From contig JADJWS010000003.1 in assembly GCA_016716235.1 (NCBI GenBank), positions 124,001-188,000 of the forward strand: a stretch of DNA of 64,000 nt, read 5' to 3'. Below the pieces are notes generated by a model that saw only the letters and a list, made by a program, of their open reading frames with translations, was not told the origin of the DNA and did not search any database. A program made the position numbers and the translations under genes. Source of the DNA: Candidatus Defluviilinea gracilis. Lineage in GTDB: Bacteria; Chloroflexota; Anaerolineae; Anaerolineales; Villigracilaceae. Below, in pieces: positions 16,759-24,890 of the stretch (positions are counted from its first letter, which is position 1; the number at the start of each line of letters is the position of its first letter).

Positions 16759-17118
16759 TTACTCCGCCCGAAACTGCGCCAACGCTGTATCCACCTTATT
16801 TTGATCCACCCAGCCATCCGTCAAAAACGAATCGAACAACCCAAAATCCCCCTTGAGAATGCACAGCGCATACGCTCGCGACTCTACCGTTGGAGAATCG
16901 AGCGCATCGAGCATAATTTTCCGCACCGTCGCGCCAGATTGATCCATCAACAAAGTAATGTAAGCATCCTTCGTCTTCCACGGCATGGATTTATTCCACG
17001 TTGCCGCAAGCCGCGAAACATACTCGGGCTTGATCTCGTCGCGTAAACCTTCTAATTCCTCATAGTCTGCTCTTTGAACTGCGGCAAGCGCTTTAGCCAA
17101 AAATATATCTTCAGACAT
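16759..17118 (-). CDS. small hypothetical protein
   Basis: 119 residues. I use the second Met (MSEDIFLAKA, 17118) because GAGGAG sits 5 bases before it; that Shine-Dalgarno would itself be coding from the upstream Met at 17130. Largely helical (KALAAVQRADYEELEGLRDE, TVRKIMLDALDSPTVESRAY), perhaps HEAT-like. I recognise no family. The 22-base TATAAT box at 17144-17165 is its likely promoter. The 140 bases up to the preceding lipoprotein start show nothing clear. Confidence 0.6.
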   Translation of the reverse strand: MSEDIFLAKALAAVQRADYEELEGLRDEIKPEYVSRLAATWNKSMPWKTKDAYITLLMDQSGATVRKIMLDALDSPTVESRAYALCILKGDFGLFDSFLTDGWVDQNKVDTALAQFRAE

Positions 17119-17143
17119 TTTTCTCCTCATTGTTATTTTTGCG

Positions 17144-17165
17144 CGATTATATCTTGTTTCAGGAA
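17144..17165 (-). promoter_or_regulatory. promoter box shared with the toxin-antitoxin operon
   Basis: Minus-strand TATAAT at 17151-17146 preceded by TTCCTGAAACAAGA. It matches the box at 15902-15923 in 21 of 22 bases. Confidence 0.5.
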
Positions 17166-17204
17166 CGCAGATCGCTCCCGCCCCCGTTGTAATTGAGGAA
17201 GTGA

Positions 17205-18002
17205 TTAGCGAACAGAAAACTCTTGCTTGGATAAAAACCCCAACACAATGCGATTAAACTCATCGGGCTTTTCAACAGGCACGGCGTGGCGGGAATCTTC
17301 AATGACGACCAATTCTGCATTCCCCAACTTGGGAATATACGCTTCTTTGGCTGATACGGGTGTGTAATCATTATCAGCCGCCACCACCAAAACGGGAAAT
17401 TTGATATTTTGAATTTTATCCACCACGCTCCAGCCGACGATAGCGCGCATCGTATCCAAATAGGCACGGATATCATTTTCCGCCCAACGCGGGACAAATA
17501 TCTCGCGCAATTTCTCTTGTCCATCTTTGGGGAACAACCGCTTACTCAACACCTCGCCCATTTTACGCATCCCCATCAATCTGACAATTGCAAACCGCAT
17601 AAACACCTGCCAGCGTTCTTTGAGCGTGCGAACCACGAGTTCGGGACCAGAATTAACGATCACCATGCTCTTGACCAATTCTGGATGATCCACAGCCAGT
17701 TGAAATGCGATCATCCCTCCCAGTGAAATCCCCACCACATGGACAGAGCCGACTCCCAGTGACCGAATCAATTCAGCAGTATCCTTCGCAAACAGCGACA
17801 TGCTGTACGGTCCCTTCGGCTTCTGCGATTGTCCATGTCCGCGCAGGTCGAAGGCTGTCGTTTTGAATTGTTTGGTAAAAGCGGGGATTTGCATTTCCCA
17901 GTCGCGGGCGCTGGAGCCGAGTCCGTGAATGAATAAAACAGATTCTCCGCTTCCAGCAGTTTCGTAATACAACTCGATGTTGTTGACCGTTGCTTTTGAC
18001 AT
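17205..18002 (-). CDS. alpha/beta hydrolase
   Basis: 265-residue serine hydrolase of the alpha/beta fold. The oxyanion stretch is FIHGLGSSARDW, the family motif TTAFDLRGHGQSQKP, and the nucleophile Ser is in HVVGISLGGM (about residue 97). The acid is probably the Asp in VVAADNDYTP and the catalytic His is in IEDSRHAVPVEKPDEFN. This pattern fits 3-oxoadipate enol-lactonase or other small esterases; the substrate cannot be read. GAGGAT lies before the ATG and TATAAT (minus, 18063-18058) about 55 bases upstream. Confidence 0.88.
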   Translation of the reverse strand: MSKATVNNIELYYETAGSGESVLFIHGLGSSARDWEMQIPAFTKQFKTTAFDLRGHGQSQKPKGPYSMSLFAKDTAELIRSLGVGSVHVVGISLGGMIAFQLAVDHPELVKSMVIVNSGPELVVRTLKERWQVFMRFAIVRLMGMRKMGEVLSKRLFPKDGQEKLREIFVPRWAENDIRAYLDTMRAIVGWSVVDKIQNIKFPVLVVAADNDYTPVSAKEAYIPKLGNAELVVIEDSRHAVPVEKPDEFNRIVLGFLSKQEFSVR

Positions 18003-18067
18003 ATCGACATCCTCTTCAACTGGAGAGTTGCGTCAACAAAAAACGCATTGGATGTCAATTATATTCA

Positions 18068-19006
18068 TCAATTTGAAACAAGGGCGGATTTTCTCTTCCG
18101 CAATTTATACAGACTCATGCCAAACAAAATAAATCCAAGCGGGGTTGTGATGAGATACAAGACCCAATTCGTTTGCCACTGCAATTGCAGGGACGCCGCA
18201 AGCGCATAAAAAGAAACGCCCGCCGCGGGGATGCCCAACAACGAGAGATATTTCCACACTGGCGCAGGGACGCTGAAATCGGTCAGTATCGAGCCGTCAT
18301 CTTCACTCAATCGATTCCAGCGCAAGCCGAGATATGCCAGCCCCAACAAGGTCGGCAGGATAATGATCGTCAGCGGATTGCTCGGCACAACCACGAAGAG
18401 GAACATCAAAGCGAATAAACCCACAATGGCGATGCTCGCCCAACGATTCGGGCGGAAGGATTCGGAGGAACTCCAGTCTGCTAGCCAGTAAGCGGGGATG
18501 GCAAGGATCCCTGCGCTGAAAGAAAATGTCGCAAATTCAGCGACGGAGGAAACTCCTCCATCGGGTTCGAGCCACCACATGATCGCCCACAAGCCGTAAC
18601 AAAGCCCGATGGCTAGAGACAGTTTCAACGTCGAGAAAGGATTCGAGGCACGCAGGGATTTTCGAATCGCATACCATCCAATCCAGACCGTAATCAGCGC
18701 GTGCCACGCAAGCGTGGTAAAGGAGATCGAGAGCGGCAGGGACTCGTACGTCGTCTGCACCACGATGCCTTCGCCAAACCAGCCGAACACCGCGCCCGCG
18801 AGAAATAACGCCCAGATGTTTTTGACTCTGAAGCGCGAAACGATCAGGAGGAACACGAACCCCATCAACGAATACGCCAGCCAGGTCATCGCCCATTCGC
18901 CGAGCGAATCCTCGGGACGTTTGCGCGCCCAAAATAAAAGTTCGGAGAAGAGAAAGAAAATGTAACCCGTAGACAGCGTCAACACGAATTTTTTGAATGT
19001 TCTCAT
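18068..19006 (-). CDS. hypothetical multi-spanning membrane protein
   Basis: 312 residues with about nine hydrophobic segments, beginning MRTFKKFVLTLSTGYIFFLF. Few charged residues lie between the segments, apart from a loop with RWNRLSEDDGSILTDF before the last two helices. It ends in a basic tail (YKLRKRKSAL). I recognise no family motif. It is upstream of, and on the same strand as, the hydrolase with a 65-base gap. Integral membrane localisation is safe; function is not known. Confidence 0.65.
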   Translation of the reverse strand: MRTFKKFVLTLSTGYIFFLFSELLFWARKRPEDSLGEWAMTWLAYSLMGFVFLLIVSRFRVKNIWALFLAGAVFGWFGEGIVVQTTYESLPLSISFTTLAWHALITVWIGWYAIRKSLRASNPFSTLKLSLAIGLCYGLWAIMWWLEPDGGVSSVAEFATFSFSAGILAIPAYWLADWSSSESFRPNRWASIAIVGLFALMFLFVVVPSNPLTIIILPTLLGLAYLGLRWNRLSEDDGSILTDFSVPAPVWKYLSLLGIPAAGVSFYALAASLQLQWQTNWVLYLITTPLGFILFGMSLYKLRKRKSALVSN

Positions 19007-19088
19007 AGCACATATACAGGTTGGGATTCAGAAATGTTGCAAGATGTTCCCCAAATTGTTGATTGGTAAAATTTACGCCGAATGTCTT

Positions 19089-19436
19089 TTAGCCTAACCC
19101 CATGACCAAGCGCAAACCCGCTTCAACTTGTTCGAGAAGATAAATTGGCAGATCACCGATCTTCTCGGTCAGAAAACTTTTGTCCACTGTTAGGACCTGC
19201 GAGACATTCGCAATCGAATCTTTGGATAAGCCTGTGGCTTTTAGTGGCAAAAATACATTTCCAGGCGCGTTTGTTAATTTGAGATTGGATGTGATGACAA
19301 CAACAATCGCAGTTGCAATGCGACTGCGATTGAAATCATCGGACTGAACGACCAACACTGGGCGGCGAAAACCAGGTTCTGAGCCTGTAGGTTCGGGCAG
19401 GTCTGCCCACCAAATTTCCCCGCGTTGAATTACCAC
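19089..19436 (-). CDS. mazF: MazF/PemK-type toxin
   Basis: 115-residue endoribonuclease of the MazF/PemK family. Characteristic blocks: RGEIWWADLPEPTGSEPGFR at the N-terminus, RPVLVVQSDDFN, VVVITSNLKL, SIANVSQVLTVDKSFL. Start is GTG at 19436, overlapping the antitoxin stop by 7 bases. It would cut mRNA or tRNA at short sequences when freed from its antitoxin. Confidence 0.93.
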   Translation of the reverse strand: MVIQRGEIWWADLPEPTGSEPGFRRPVLVVQSDDFNRSRIATAIVVVITSNLKLTNAPGNVFLPLKATGLSKDSIANVSQVLTVDKSFLTEKIGDLPIYLLEQVEAGLRLVMGLG

Positions 19437-19666
19437 TGTTCTCCATCCAGCGATACGACCTGCATCGTCACTATCTCAGGCTCAAGCGCCGAGGGTTCAT
19501 TGGCATAGACCTGATCCAAAGTCTCTGTGATGTTTTCCGTTTCATGTTCTGCCACATACGCATTCAGTGCGGCGGTATACAACTCGCTCAGCGAAACTCC
19601 CATTTTTTTAGCAAGGTTTTGCGCGGCATGGAAAACTGGATTGGGGATGGAAATGTCAGATTTCAT
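19430..19666 (-). CDS. antitoxin of the MazF pair
   Basis: 78 residues, upstream of and overlapping mazF. The N-terminus IPNPVFHAAQNLAKKMGVSLSELYTAAL is a ribbon-helix-helix-like DNA-binding segment, followed by an acidic tail that would bind MazF. AGGTGA lies 4-9 bases before the ATG. Such antitoxins usually repress their own operon. Role inferred from position and fold. Confidence 0.82.
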   Translation of the reverse strand: MKSDISIPNPVFHAAQNLAKKMGVSLSELYTAALNAYVAEHETENITETLDQVYANEPSALEPEIVTMQVVSLDGEQW

Positions 19667-19725
19667 AGTTCACCTATTTTTACAAGACAAGCAACCTTCG
19701 ACATTATACCTCGCGTCGAAGCCAT

Positions 19726-20829
19726 TTACTCACATCCATTCGCCACATGCTCCTCGAATGTCTCCGCAAAGGAGTGATACCCTGAACCGTCGCACTTGGC
19801 ACGGAAGAAGAAGTACGGCGTCTCAGCAGGGAACGCGACCGCTTGCAGAGAATCCAAATCGGGATTGGAGATCGGCGCGGGCGGCAAACCTGCGTAGACG
19901 TATGTGTTGAATGGCGAGTCGAATTGCAGGTCGTCCAAACTGAGCGGATTCTTCCACCACGTTCCAGCGGCGAAATCAAACCCCAGCGCGTATTGCACGG
20001 TCGGGTCGGCTTCGAGTTTCATCCCGATATTCAAACGATTGAGATAGACCGAAGCGATTAACGGCTTCTCTTCATCCTGCACAGCTTCGCGCTCCACAAT
20101 GGACGCGACGATCACGGCTTGATACACCGTCAGTCCTTGTTGTTCAAAACCGTGAGTCAACTCGGAAGTGAGTTTCAGCGAAAAGTTGCGGAGAAGTTCA
20201 TCCATCAATTCGTTGACCGATATGTTGCGCGAAAGGATGTACGAATCGGGGAATAGAAATCCTTCGAGAGAGTCTGCGCCGTCGAGAAAATCGTAATCGT
20301 TGCGCCGATTCCGCGCGGCGGCGAGAAATTCGTCGGGCGTGATTGCCAAGCCCGAGGTCGGGAGAGACGCGGCGATCTCCTCCATCCGCCAGCCTGCGAG
20401 GACAGTGAATGTCGCTTCGGTGGCGCTCGCGTCTTGAATCTCCCGCGCAATGTCAATCGCGGACATCGCCGCGCTGAGTTTGTACTCGCCCGCTTGAATG
20501 GACGTGTCCAGCCCCGAATACACCAAATAGTCGCGGAACGATTCAGCGTCGCGGATCAATGCCGCATCTTGCAGACTCGCCGCGATCGAACTCACCGACT
20601 GCCCCGACTCGATTCTGAAATTCCGTTCGCTCGCCTCGCCATTCAGCGGACGCGTGAGCAAGCCGTCGTACCACAACAATCGCGCGGAATATTGCGCGCG
20701 CTGGAATATCGTCAGCCACGGCGCGGGCGGACCGTAAATCCGCGCGGCTTCGGAGGGAATGGCGATGAAGGCAACGAGAAAACAGAGAATTGTGAGAATT
20801 AAGAGAATTGGGAGGATGAGTTTGCGCAT
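19726..20829 (-). CDS. mltG: endolytic murein transglycosylase MltG
   Basis: 367-residue YceG/MltG protein that cleaves nascent glycan strands and ends their polymerisation. One N-terminal membrane helix (LILPILLILTILCFLVAFIA), then a LysM-like region (ESGQSVSSIAASLQDAALI) and the catalytic domain. Conserved parts: ASIVEREAVQDEEKPLIASV, YLNRLNIGMKLEADPTVQYA with the catalytic Glu, FNTYVYAGLPPAPISNP, and the terminal YFFFRAKCDGSGYHSFAETF. It lies upstream of ruvX-like context common in bacteria, here with a 94-base gap filled by TACGCAG repeats. Confidence 0.93.
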   Translation of the reverse strand: MRKLILPILLILTILCFLVAFIAIPSEAARIYGPPAPWLTIFQRAQYSARLLWYDGLLTRPLNGEASERNFRIESGQSVSSIAASLQDAALIRDAESFRDYLVYSGLDTSIQAGEYKLSAAMSAIDIAREIQDASATEATFTVLAGWRMEEIAASLPTSGLAITPDEFLAAARNRRNDYDFLDGADSLEGFLFPDSYILSRNISVNELMDELLRNFSLKLTSELTHGFEQQGLTVYQAVIVASIVEREAVQDEEKPLIASVYLNRLNIGMKLEADPTVQYALGFDFAAGTWWKNPLSLDDLQFDSPFNTYVYAGLPPAPISNPDLDSLQAVAFPAETPYFFFRAKCDGSGYHSFAETFEEHVANGCE

Positions 20830-20838
20830 GGGGGCTGG

Positions 20839-20920
20839 GTAAACACGGAAACAGGTTGTAACTCGTATCTCGTAATTCGTATCTCGTACCTCACCTTACG
20901 CAGTACGCAGTACGCAGTAC
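20839..20920. repeat. word-type tandem repeats (CTCGTA, TACGCAG)
   Basis: GTAAACACGGAAACAGG (20839-20855), then CTCGTATCTCGTAATTCGTA from 20862, then TACGCAG three times (20897-20920). The first 17-mer recurs on the other strand at 51848-51864. Fills the gap between ruvX and mltG. Confidence 0.65.
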
Positions 20921-20923
20921 CTT

Positions 20924-21334
20924 TCACTTCCGCGACTCTAAATAGGAACGGAGTATCACCACCGCCGCCAACGAATCGTGGTGCCCCGCGCGTTTCTTGC
21001 GCGAGACGCCCATTTCGACGACCGCCGTGCGCGCGTCTTGCGTGCTGAACGATTCGTCGAACAACTCCACAGGGATGTGAGTCTGCCCGCGCAACGCGTC
21101 GGCGAATTTCGCGGCGCGCCTGCCTGCCAGATTCGGTTTGCCTTCTTCGTCAAACGATTGACCGACGACGATCAAGCCGACCTCATTTTCAGCGGCAAGA
21201 TTCGCCACCTGCGCCGCGTCGAGCAGACGGGAAACATGCTCGATCACTTTGAATGGGCTGGCAATCGTCGCGGTCGGGTCGCTGAGCGCGAGACCGATCC
21301 GCTTTTCGCCATGGTCAACTGCTAGGATACGCAT
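20924..21334 (-). CDS. ruvX: YqgF/RuvX family putative Holliday junction resolvase
   Basis: 136-residue RNase H-fold nuclease of the YqgF family, linked to 16S rRNA 5'-end maturation and Holliday junction cleavage. MRILAVDHGEKRIGLALSDP carries the first catalytic Asp, LIVVGQSFDEEG the second region, and FDESFSTQDA the conserved Glu; AGHHDSLAAVVIL holds the last Asp. Length is standard. It is upstream of mltG on the same strand. Confidence 0.93.
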   Translation of the reverse strand: MRILAVDHGEKRIGLALSDPTATIASPFKVIEHVSRLLDAAQVANLAAENEVGLIVVGQSFDEEGKPNLAGRRAAKFADALRGQTHIPVELFDESFSTQDARTAVVEMGVSRKKRAGHHDSLAAVVILRSYLESRK

Positions 21335-21370
21335 TGGGGTAAATCACCGTAGATAGGTAGACACGGAAAC

Positions 21371-21423
21371 AAGTAAACAAGTAAACAGGTAGACAGGTAG
21401 ACAGGTAGACAGGTAGACAGGTA
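21371..21423. repeat. AGGTAGAC tandem repeat
   Basis: AAGTAAACAAGTAAAC followed by the 8-base unit AGGTAGAC repeated about four to five times to 21423. It lies in the 187-base gap between the baseplate-J-like gene and ruvX; the rest of the gap is low-complexity CTTTC-rich sequence with no gene. Confidence 0.75.
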
Positions 21424-21521
21424 ACATGAAACATGAATCTTGAAACTCACTACTTTCCACTTTCTTCTTTCCTCTTTCATCGTTTCGACACAGCTCAACG
21501 CAAGCCTTCATAATTCATCCT

Positions 21522-23012
21522 TCACTCCGTAACCACCTCAATCCGAAACGGCAACAACGGAATCCACTTCCACCACGAGGGGAACATTGAAATCACTGGC
21601 TCGCTTTCCCAATCAAACGACTCGTCCAAGCGTGCACGCCCTTCATTCACGCTCAAGCCGCGAATCAATGTTGCGATCTGCGCGACGTCAACCGATTGAA
21701 CGATCTGCCTCTCGGCGCGCAACTGCCAACGCGTAGAATCGTCTTCACTTAACACAGGTAAGCCAACGGATTCAGTTTTCACGTTGGATGATGCAACGCG
21801 AAAGCCCGAAGGGAGAGAAGCGTTCAACGCAAGCGAGGCAAGCTCACTCAAGTCTGAAGCGGAGGCGTAACGCGTGGAATATTCCACTTGCAAGGTCAAC
21901 GTCAACGTGGTTCCAGCCGCGCCCGCAGGCGGATCAAATTCTTCCAACAAAATTTGCGAGATGGAAATCGTTTTATCAAAAAGAATATCGCCCGAACCAA
22001 CATCGTTCAAAAATTTTATACGCGCGTCTTCGTCGAGAGATTTCATCAACAACTCTTTCGCGCGCGCGCGATCCGCATCGCTCGCCTGCACAGACGATTG
22101 TTCGCGCCCGCCTTCCGTCGGCTCGGGGTTCGTGACCGAAAGCGAAAGCCCCAGCGCGCCGCGAATGACGATCAACGACTCTGCGGGCAGGTTGCCGATC
22201 GCGCCGCTCTCCACCGCCTCGACGGGAATCTCAAGTTCTTTGCCGACGCCCGCCGCGATGATGCCGTCTTCAAGAGTCACAAATTGCACGAGCGCGTCAC
22301 GCGCCGCCTCCACAATTGTGCCAGCGGGTATCGTCACCGCGTTCGACGTGAGATTGCGAAACACAACAACGCCAGTCGCTTTCGATTGCGGCACAACGCC
22401 CTCGCCCGTCACCACAACCGTTTGCGCGCCGTCGAGAATGATTCGTTTTTCACGCGCAGGGATGTTGCCCGTCACAAAAACAGACTCGGTCGATTCACTC
22501 GCGATCACAGGGATCACAATGCTTTGCGTTTCAGTGATCGGTTTCAATCGGATTTGCGCGCGCGGGATGAACAACGCGACGATGAGAAACACCGACATCA
22601 CGCCGACGATGAACGCGCCAAGCCGTGTAGCGGGATGCGCGCGCCACGCTTCTTCTCGGACTTGAACCTGCTCCCGCTTCTCACGCAGATTCTTCGCTGG
22701 AGGCTTTCGCGTCAACCTCTTCGGCGGATTCTGCGCCCACGCCTCTTTCTGCGCCTCCGCCGTTGACTCAAAAACAGGGATGCCCAACTCTTCGGCGTCT
22801 GCGCGCACGCGCCTTGTGCGAGTCACCAACCCCACCTGCGCGCCAAGTGACGACGCGTGCCGTTGCAAAACTTTCAAGTCCGCTTGACGAAGCGCGATCT
22901 TCTCGAACTTGGGCGCCACCAACAAAATGCGCGGCGTCTTCGCCCACGACATCCTGTCGCGGACGGAGATGAGGTCATCGTGCGATTCGAGGGTGATGAT
23001 CTTGGTCTTCAT
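21522..23012 (-). CDS. membrane protein with baseplate J-like domain
   Basis: 496 residues. Residues 1-125 form a globular cytoplasmic part (RILLVAPKFEKIALRQADLK) ending in a basic segment (RLTRKPPAKNLREKREQ). One membrane helix follows (about 137-157, LGAFIVGVMSVFLIVALFIP). The outer part contains repeated beta-type modules resembling the phage baseplate J / gp47 fold: TIVEAARDALVQFVTLEDG, IPVEAVESGAIGNLPAESL and DRARAKELLMKSLDEDAR. There are no other phage or contractile-injection genes nearby, so a housekeeping envelope role is more likely. TATAAT (minus strand, just upstream of the ATG) leaves a very short leader. Confidence 0.7.
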   Translation of the reverse strand: MKTKIITLESHDDLISVRDRMSWAKTPRILLVAPKFEKIALRQADLKVLQRHASSLGAQVGLVTRTRRVRADAEELGIPVFESTAEAQKEAWAQNPPKRLTRKPPAKNLREKREQVQVREEAWRAHPATRLGAFIVGVMSVFLIVALFIPRAQIRLKPITETQSIVIPVIASESTESVFVTGNIPAREKRIILDGAQTVVVTGEGVVPQSKATGVVVFRNLTSNAVTIPAGTIVEAARDALVQFVTLEDGIIAAGVGKELEIPVEAVESGAIGNLPAESLIVIRGALGLSLSVTNPEPTEGGREQSSVQASDADRARAKELLMKSLDEDARIKFLNDVGSGDILFDKTISISQILLEEFDPPAGAAGTTLTLTLQVEYSTRYASASDLSELASLALNASLPSGFRVASSNVKTESVGLPVLSEDDSTRWQLRAERQIVQSVDVAQIATLIRGLSVNEGRARLDESFDWESEPVISMFPSWWKWIPLLPFRIEVVTE

Positions 23013-23134
23013 TGCGAATAATTATAACTTGAGCCGCATCCACAGCGACGACATATCCTGCACTGGGCGTATGACGAGCGCGGGAAGAGAAAAAAACAAG
23101 TACAATATGCGCCGCTTCAAAATCCACATCAGTG

Positions 23135-23165
23135 AATATGACCCGCATCCAATGCGGGTCATATT
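23135..23165. repeat. 14-bp perfect hairpin in a divergent promoter region
   Basis: AATATGACCCGCAT (23135-23148) and ATGCGGGTCATATT (23152-23165), loop CCA. It ends just before the Shine-Dalgarno GGGAG of the HAD gene. It could be an operator or a leader stem; there is no T-run on the plus side. Confidence 0.6.
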
Positions 23166-23179
23166 TTGGGAGAACTCTT

Positions 23180-23971
23180 TTGTTTAACGATTTAAAACAC
23201 TTTCGAGCGCAAGCGATCATTTTCGACAAGGACGGCACGCTCATTGACTTTGACGCAATGTGGGGCGGATGGGCGCTCTATCTGGCGGAACAATTACATC
23301 GGGCAAGCGGCATCCAAGTGCGCGACGCGTTATGCGACGCGTTCGGTTACGATCAAGCGTCGAAAAAAGTCCTGGCGCATGGCATGATGGCGGCTTCGCC
23401 AATGGGTAAGTTGCGCCAATTGACCGTCGAGGTCATGCAGGCGCAGGGGCTATCCGCTGAACAGGCGGAACGAGTCGTGGATGAAGGCTGGTGCATCCCC
23501 GACCCTGTAATTTCGGCAAAACAATTCACCGACACGTGGGCGTTATTCAGCAAACTGCATCAGCAGAATATCAAGATCGGCATCGCCACCTCCGACGACC
23601 GCGCGCCGACTCAGGCGATGATCGAAGCGTTCGACATCGAAGACTTCATCACGACGATGGTCTGCTCGGACGATGGAATCCCCTCCAAGCCCGCGCCCGA
23701 AATGGTGACAACGATCTGCCAGCGCATGAACATTGAACCATCGAAGGTGATGGTGATCGGCGATACCACGTCGGATTTGAAGATGGGACGCGCGGCAGGC
23801 GCGGGTTTAGTGGTCGGCGTCCTTTCGGGAGTCTCCGCTGCAAAGGATTTGATCCCGTTTGCCGATGTGATCATCGATTCGGTGGATGACCTGCATGCGT
23901 ATGTAGAGTCGCTGGCGGGGAACGAAAGCATCGATCCGCAAAACGGCTTGAACCCCGATTTTGCTTTTTGA
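23180..23971 (+). CDS. HAD-superfamily hydrolase
   Basis: 263-residue phosphatase of the phosphoglycolate phosphatase-like HAD group. I choose TTG at 23180, because GGGAG sits 7 bases upstream and the upstream ATGs fall inside the hairpin at 23135. Motif I is IIFDKDGTLIDFD (nucleophile Asp), motif II the Thr/Ser in GIATSDDRAP, motif III the Lys in IPSKPAPEM, motif IV VIGDTTSDLKMGRAAGA. A cap domain lies between I and II. Substrate unknown. Followed by a terminator. Confidence 0.88.
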   Translation: MFNDLKHFRAQAIIFDKDGTLIDFDAMWGGWALYLAEQLHRASGIQVRDALCDAFGYDQASKKVLAHGMMAASPMGKLRQLTVEVMQAQGLSAEQAERVVDEGWCIPDPVISAKQFTDTWALFSKLHQQNIKIGIATSDDRAPTQAMIEAFDIEDFITTMVCSDDGIPSKPAPEMVTTICQRMNIEPSKVMVIGDTTSDLKMGRAAGAGLVVGVLSGVSAAKDLIPFADVIIDSVDDLHAYVESLAGNESIDPQNGLNPDFAF

Positions 23972-23982
23972 CACTTCCACAA

Positions 23983-24015
23983 AGACCCTCACGGTTGTAG
24001 AAATCTCGAGGGTCT
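23983..24015 (+). terminator. terminator after HAD gene
   Basis: AGACCCTC (23983-23990) and GAGGGTCT (24008-24015), 17-base loop, then AATTTTTATTTT. Confidence 0.65.
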
Positions 24016-24042
24016 AATTTTTATTTTCAAAGGAAACAATCC

Positions 24043-24831
24043 ATGGACATTCTGGACGAAACCCACATCGCCTCTTCCGTAGAGGAACACAGCGCGCAAT
24101 TGGACGCCAGCCAATATACGCGCGAAGGCATTTTGAAATATGAGAAGATCTACGGTCATGCTTTCGTCAGCACCGGCGGACTGGACAGCACGCGCGAGAT
24201 CATAAAAATGCTGAATTTGAAACCGGGGATGGAAGTGCTGGATATCGGCTCCGGTCTCGGCGGCTCGGCGTTCCACATGGCTCAGGAGTACGGCGCGCAT
24301 GTTCACGGGCTGGACCTATCGCACAACATGCTGTCGCTTGCCAACGAACGTTTGCAGGAATTGAATCTCGATTCGCGCGTGACCTTTGAGTTTGGCGACA
24401 TCCTCGAGAGCCGCTTCGACTCAAAGTACGATGTGGCATACAGCCGCGACGCGTTCCTGCACATCCCTGAAAAAGCGAAGTTATTCCAAACGCTCAAGCG
24501 CGCGCTCAAACCGGGCGGCTTGTTATTCTTCACCGATTACTGCTGGGGTGAAGGCAAACACAGCGACGAATTTCTCGCCTACGTTGCGCAACGCGGCTAC
24601 GACCTGTATACCGTCGGCGAGTACGGCAGACTCATCGAGCAGGCGGGCTTCGTCGAAGTGCGGGCAATGGATAAGACTCCGCTCTTTGGCGATTACCTCG
24701 AACTCGAACTGGCGAAACTGCCCAACGACGGCTCGCTCCCTGAGATCAGAAAATCGTGGCAGGAAAAACTCGTCCGCAACCGCAGAGGGGAACAAGGCTG
24801 GGGTTGGTTTATGGCGCGGCGTGGAAAATAG
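24043..24831 (+). CDS. SAM-dependent methyltransferase, phosphoethanolamine N-methyltransferase-like
   Basis: 262 residues with a class I methyltransferase fold. KYEKIYGHAFVSTGGLDSTR before the SAM motif LDIGSGLGGSAFHMAQ is the pattern of plant/nematode phosphoethanolamine methyltransferases and sarcosine/glycine methyltransferases. Later conserved parts are HGLDLSHNMLSLA, YSRDAFLHI and FTDYCWGEGK. If it acts on phosphoethanolamine it would lead to choline headgroups; glycine-betaine synthesis is an alternative. AAAGGAAAC lies before the ATG. It has its own terminator and no lipid-synthesis neighbours. Confidence 0.8.
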   Translation: MDILDETHIASSVEEHSAQLDASQYTREGILKYEKIYGHAFVSTGGLDSTREIIKMLNLKPGMEVLDIGSGLGGSAFHMAQEYGAHVHGLDLSHNMLSLANERLQELNLDSRVTFEFGDILESRFDSKYDVAYSRDAFLHIPEKAKLFQTLKRALKPGGLLFFTDYCWGEGKHSDEFLAYVAQRGYDLYTVGEYGRLIEQAGFVEVRAMDKTPLFGDYLELELAKLPNDGSLPEIRKSWQEKLVRNRRGEQGWGWFMARRGK

Positions 24832-24843
24832 CAAACAGACAAA

Positions 24844-24874
24844 AAAAGAGACAGGCGATACGCCTGTCTCTTTT
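24844..24874. terminator. bidirectional terminator
   Basis: AAAGAGACAGGCG (24845-24857), loop ATA, CGCCTGTCTCTTT (24861-24873), with A- and T-runs on the two sides. It serves the two convergent genes. Confidence 0.9.
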
Positions 24875-24890
24875 CGATATTACGTTCGAA

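Noticed and set aside
16635..16817. 60-codon minus-strand frame near 16.7 kb
   Set aside because: Overlaps the better-supported hypothetical gene in another frame; no ribosome site, Cys/Trp-rich odd composition.
21371..21423. Tandem AGGTAGAC repeats as a CRISPR array
   Set aside because: Eight-base unit without spacers, and no cas genes.
21522..23012. A phage or contractile injection system based on the baseplate-J-like protein
   Set aside because: No sheath, tube, spike, capsid or portal genes anywhere in the window.
23107..23199. Short open frame starting ATG 23107 after TACAAT
   Set aside because: It runs through the 14-bp hairpin and overlaps the HAD start; no support beyond being open.
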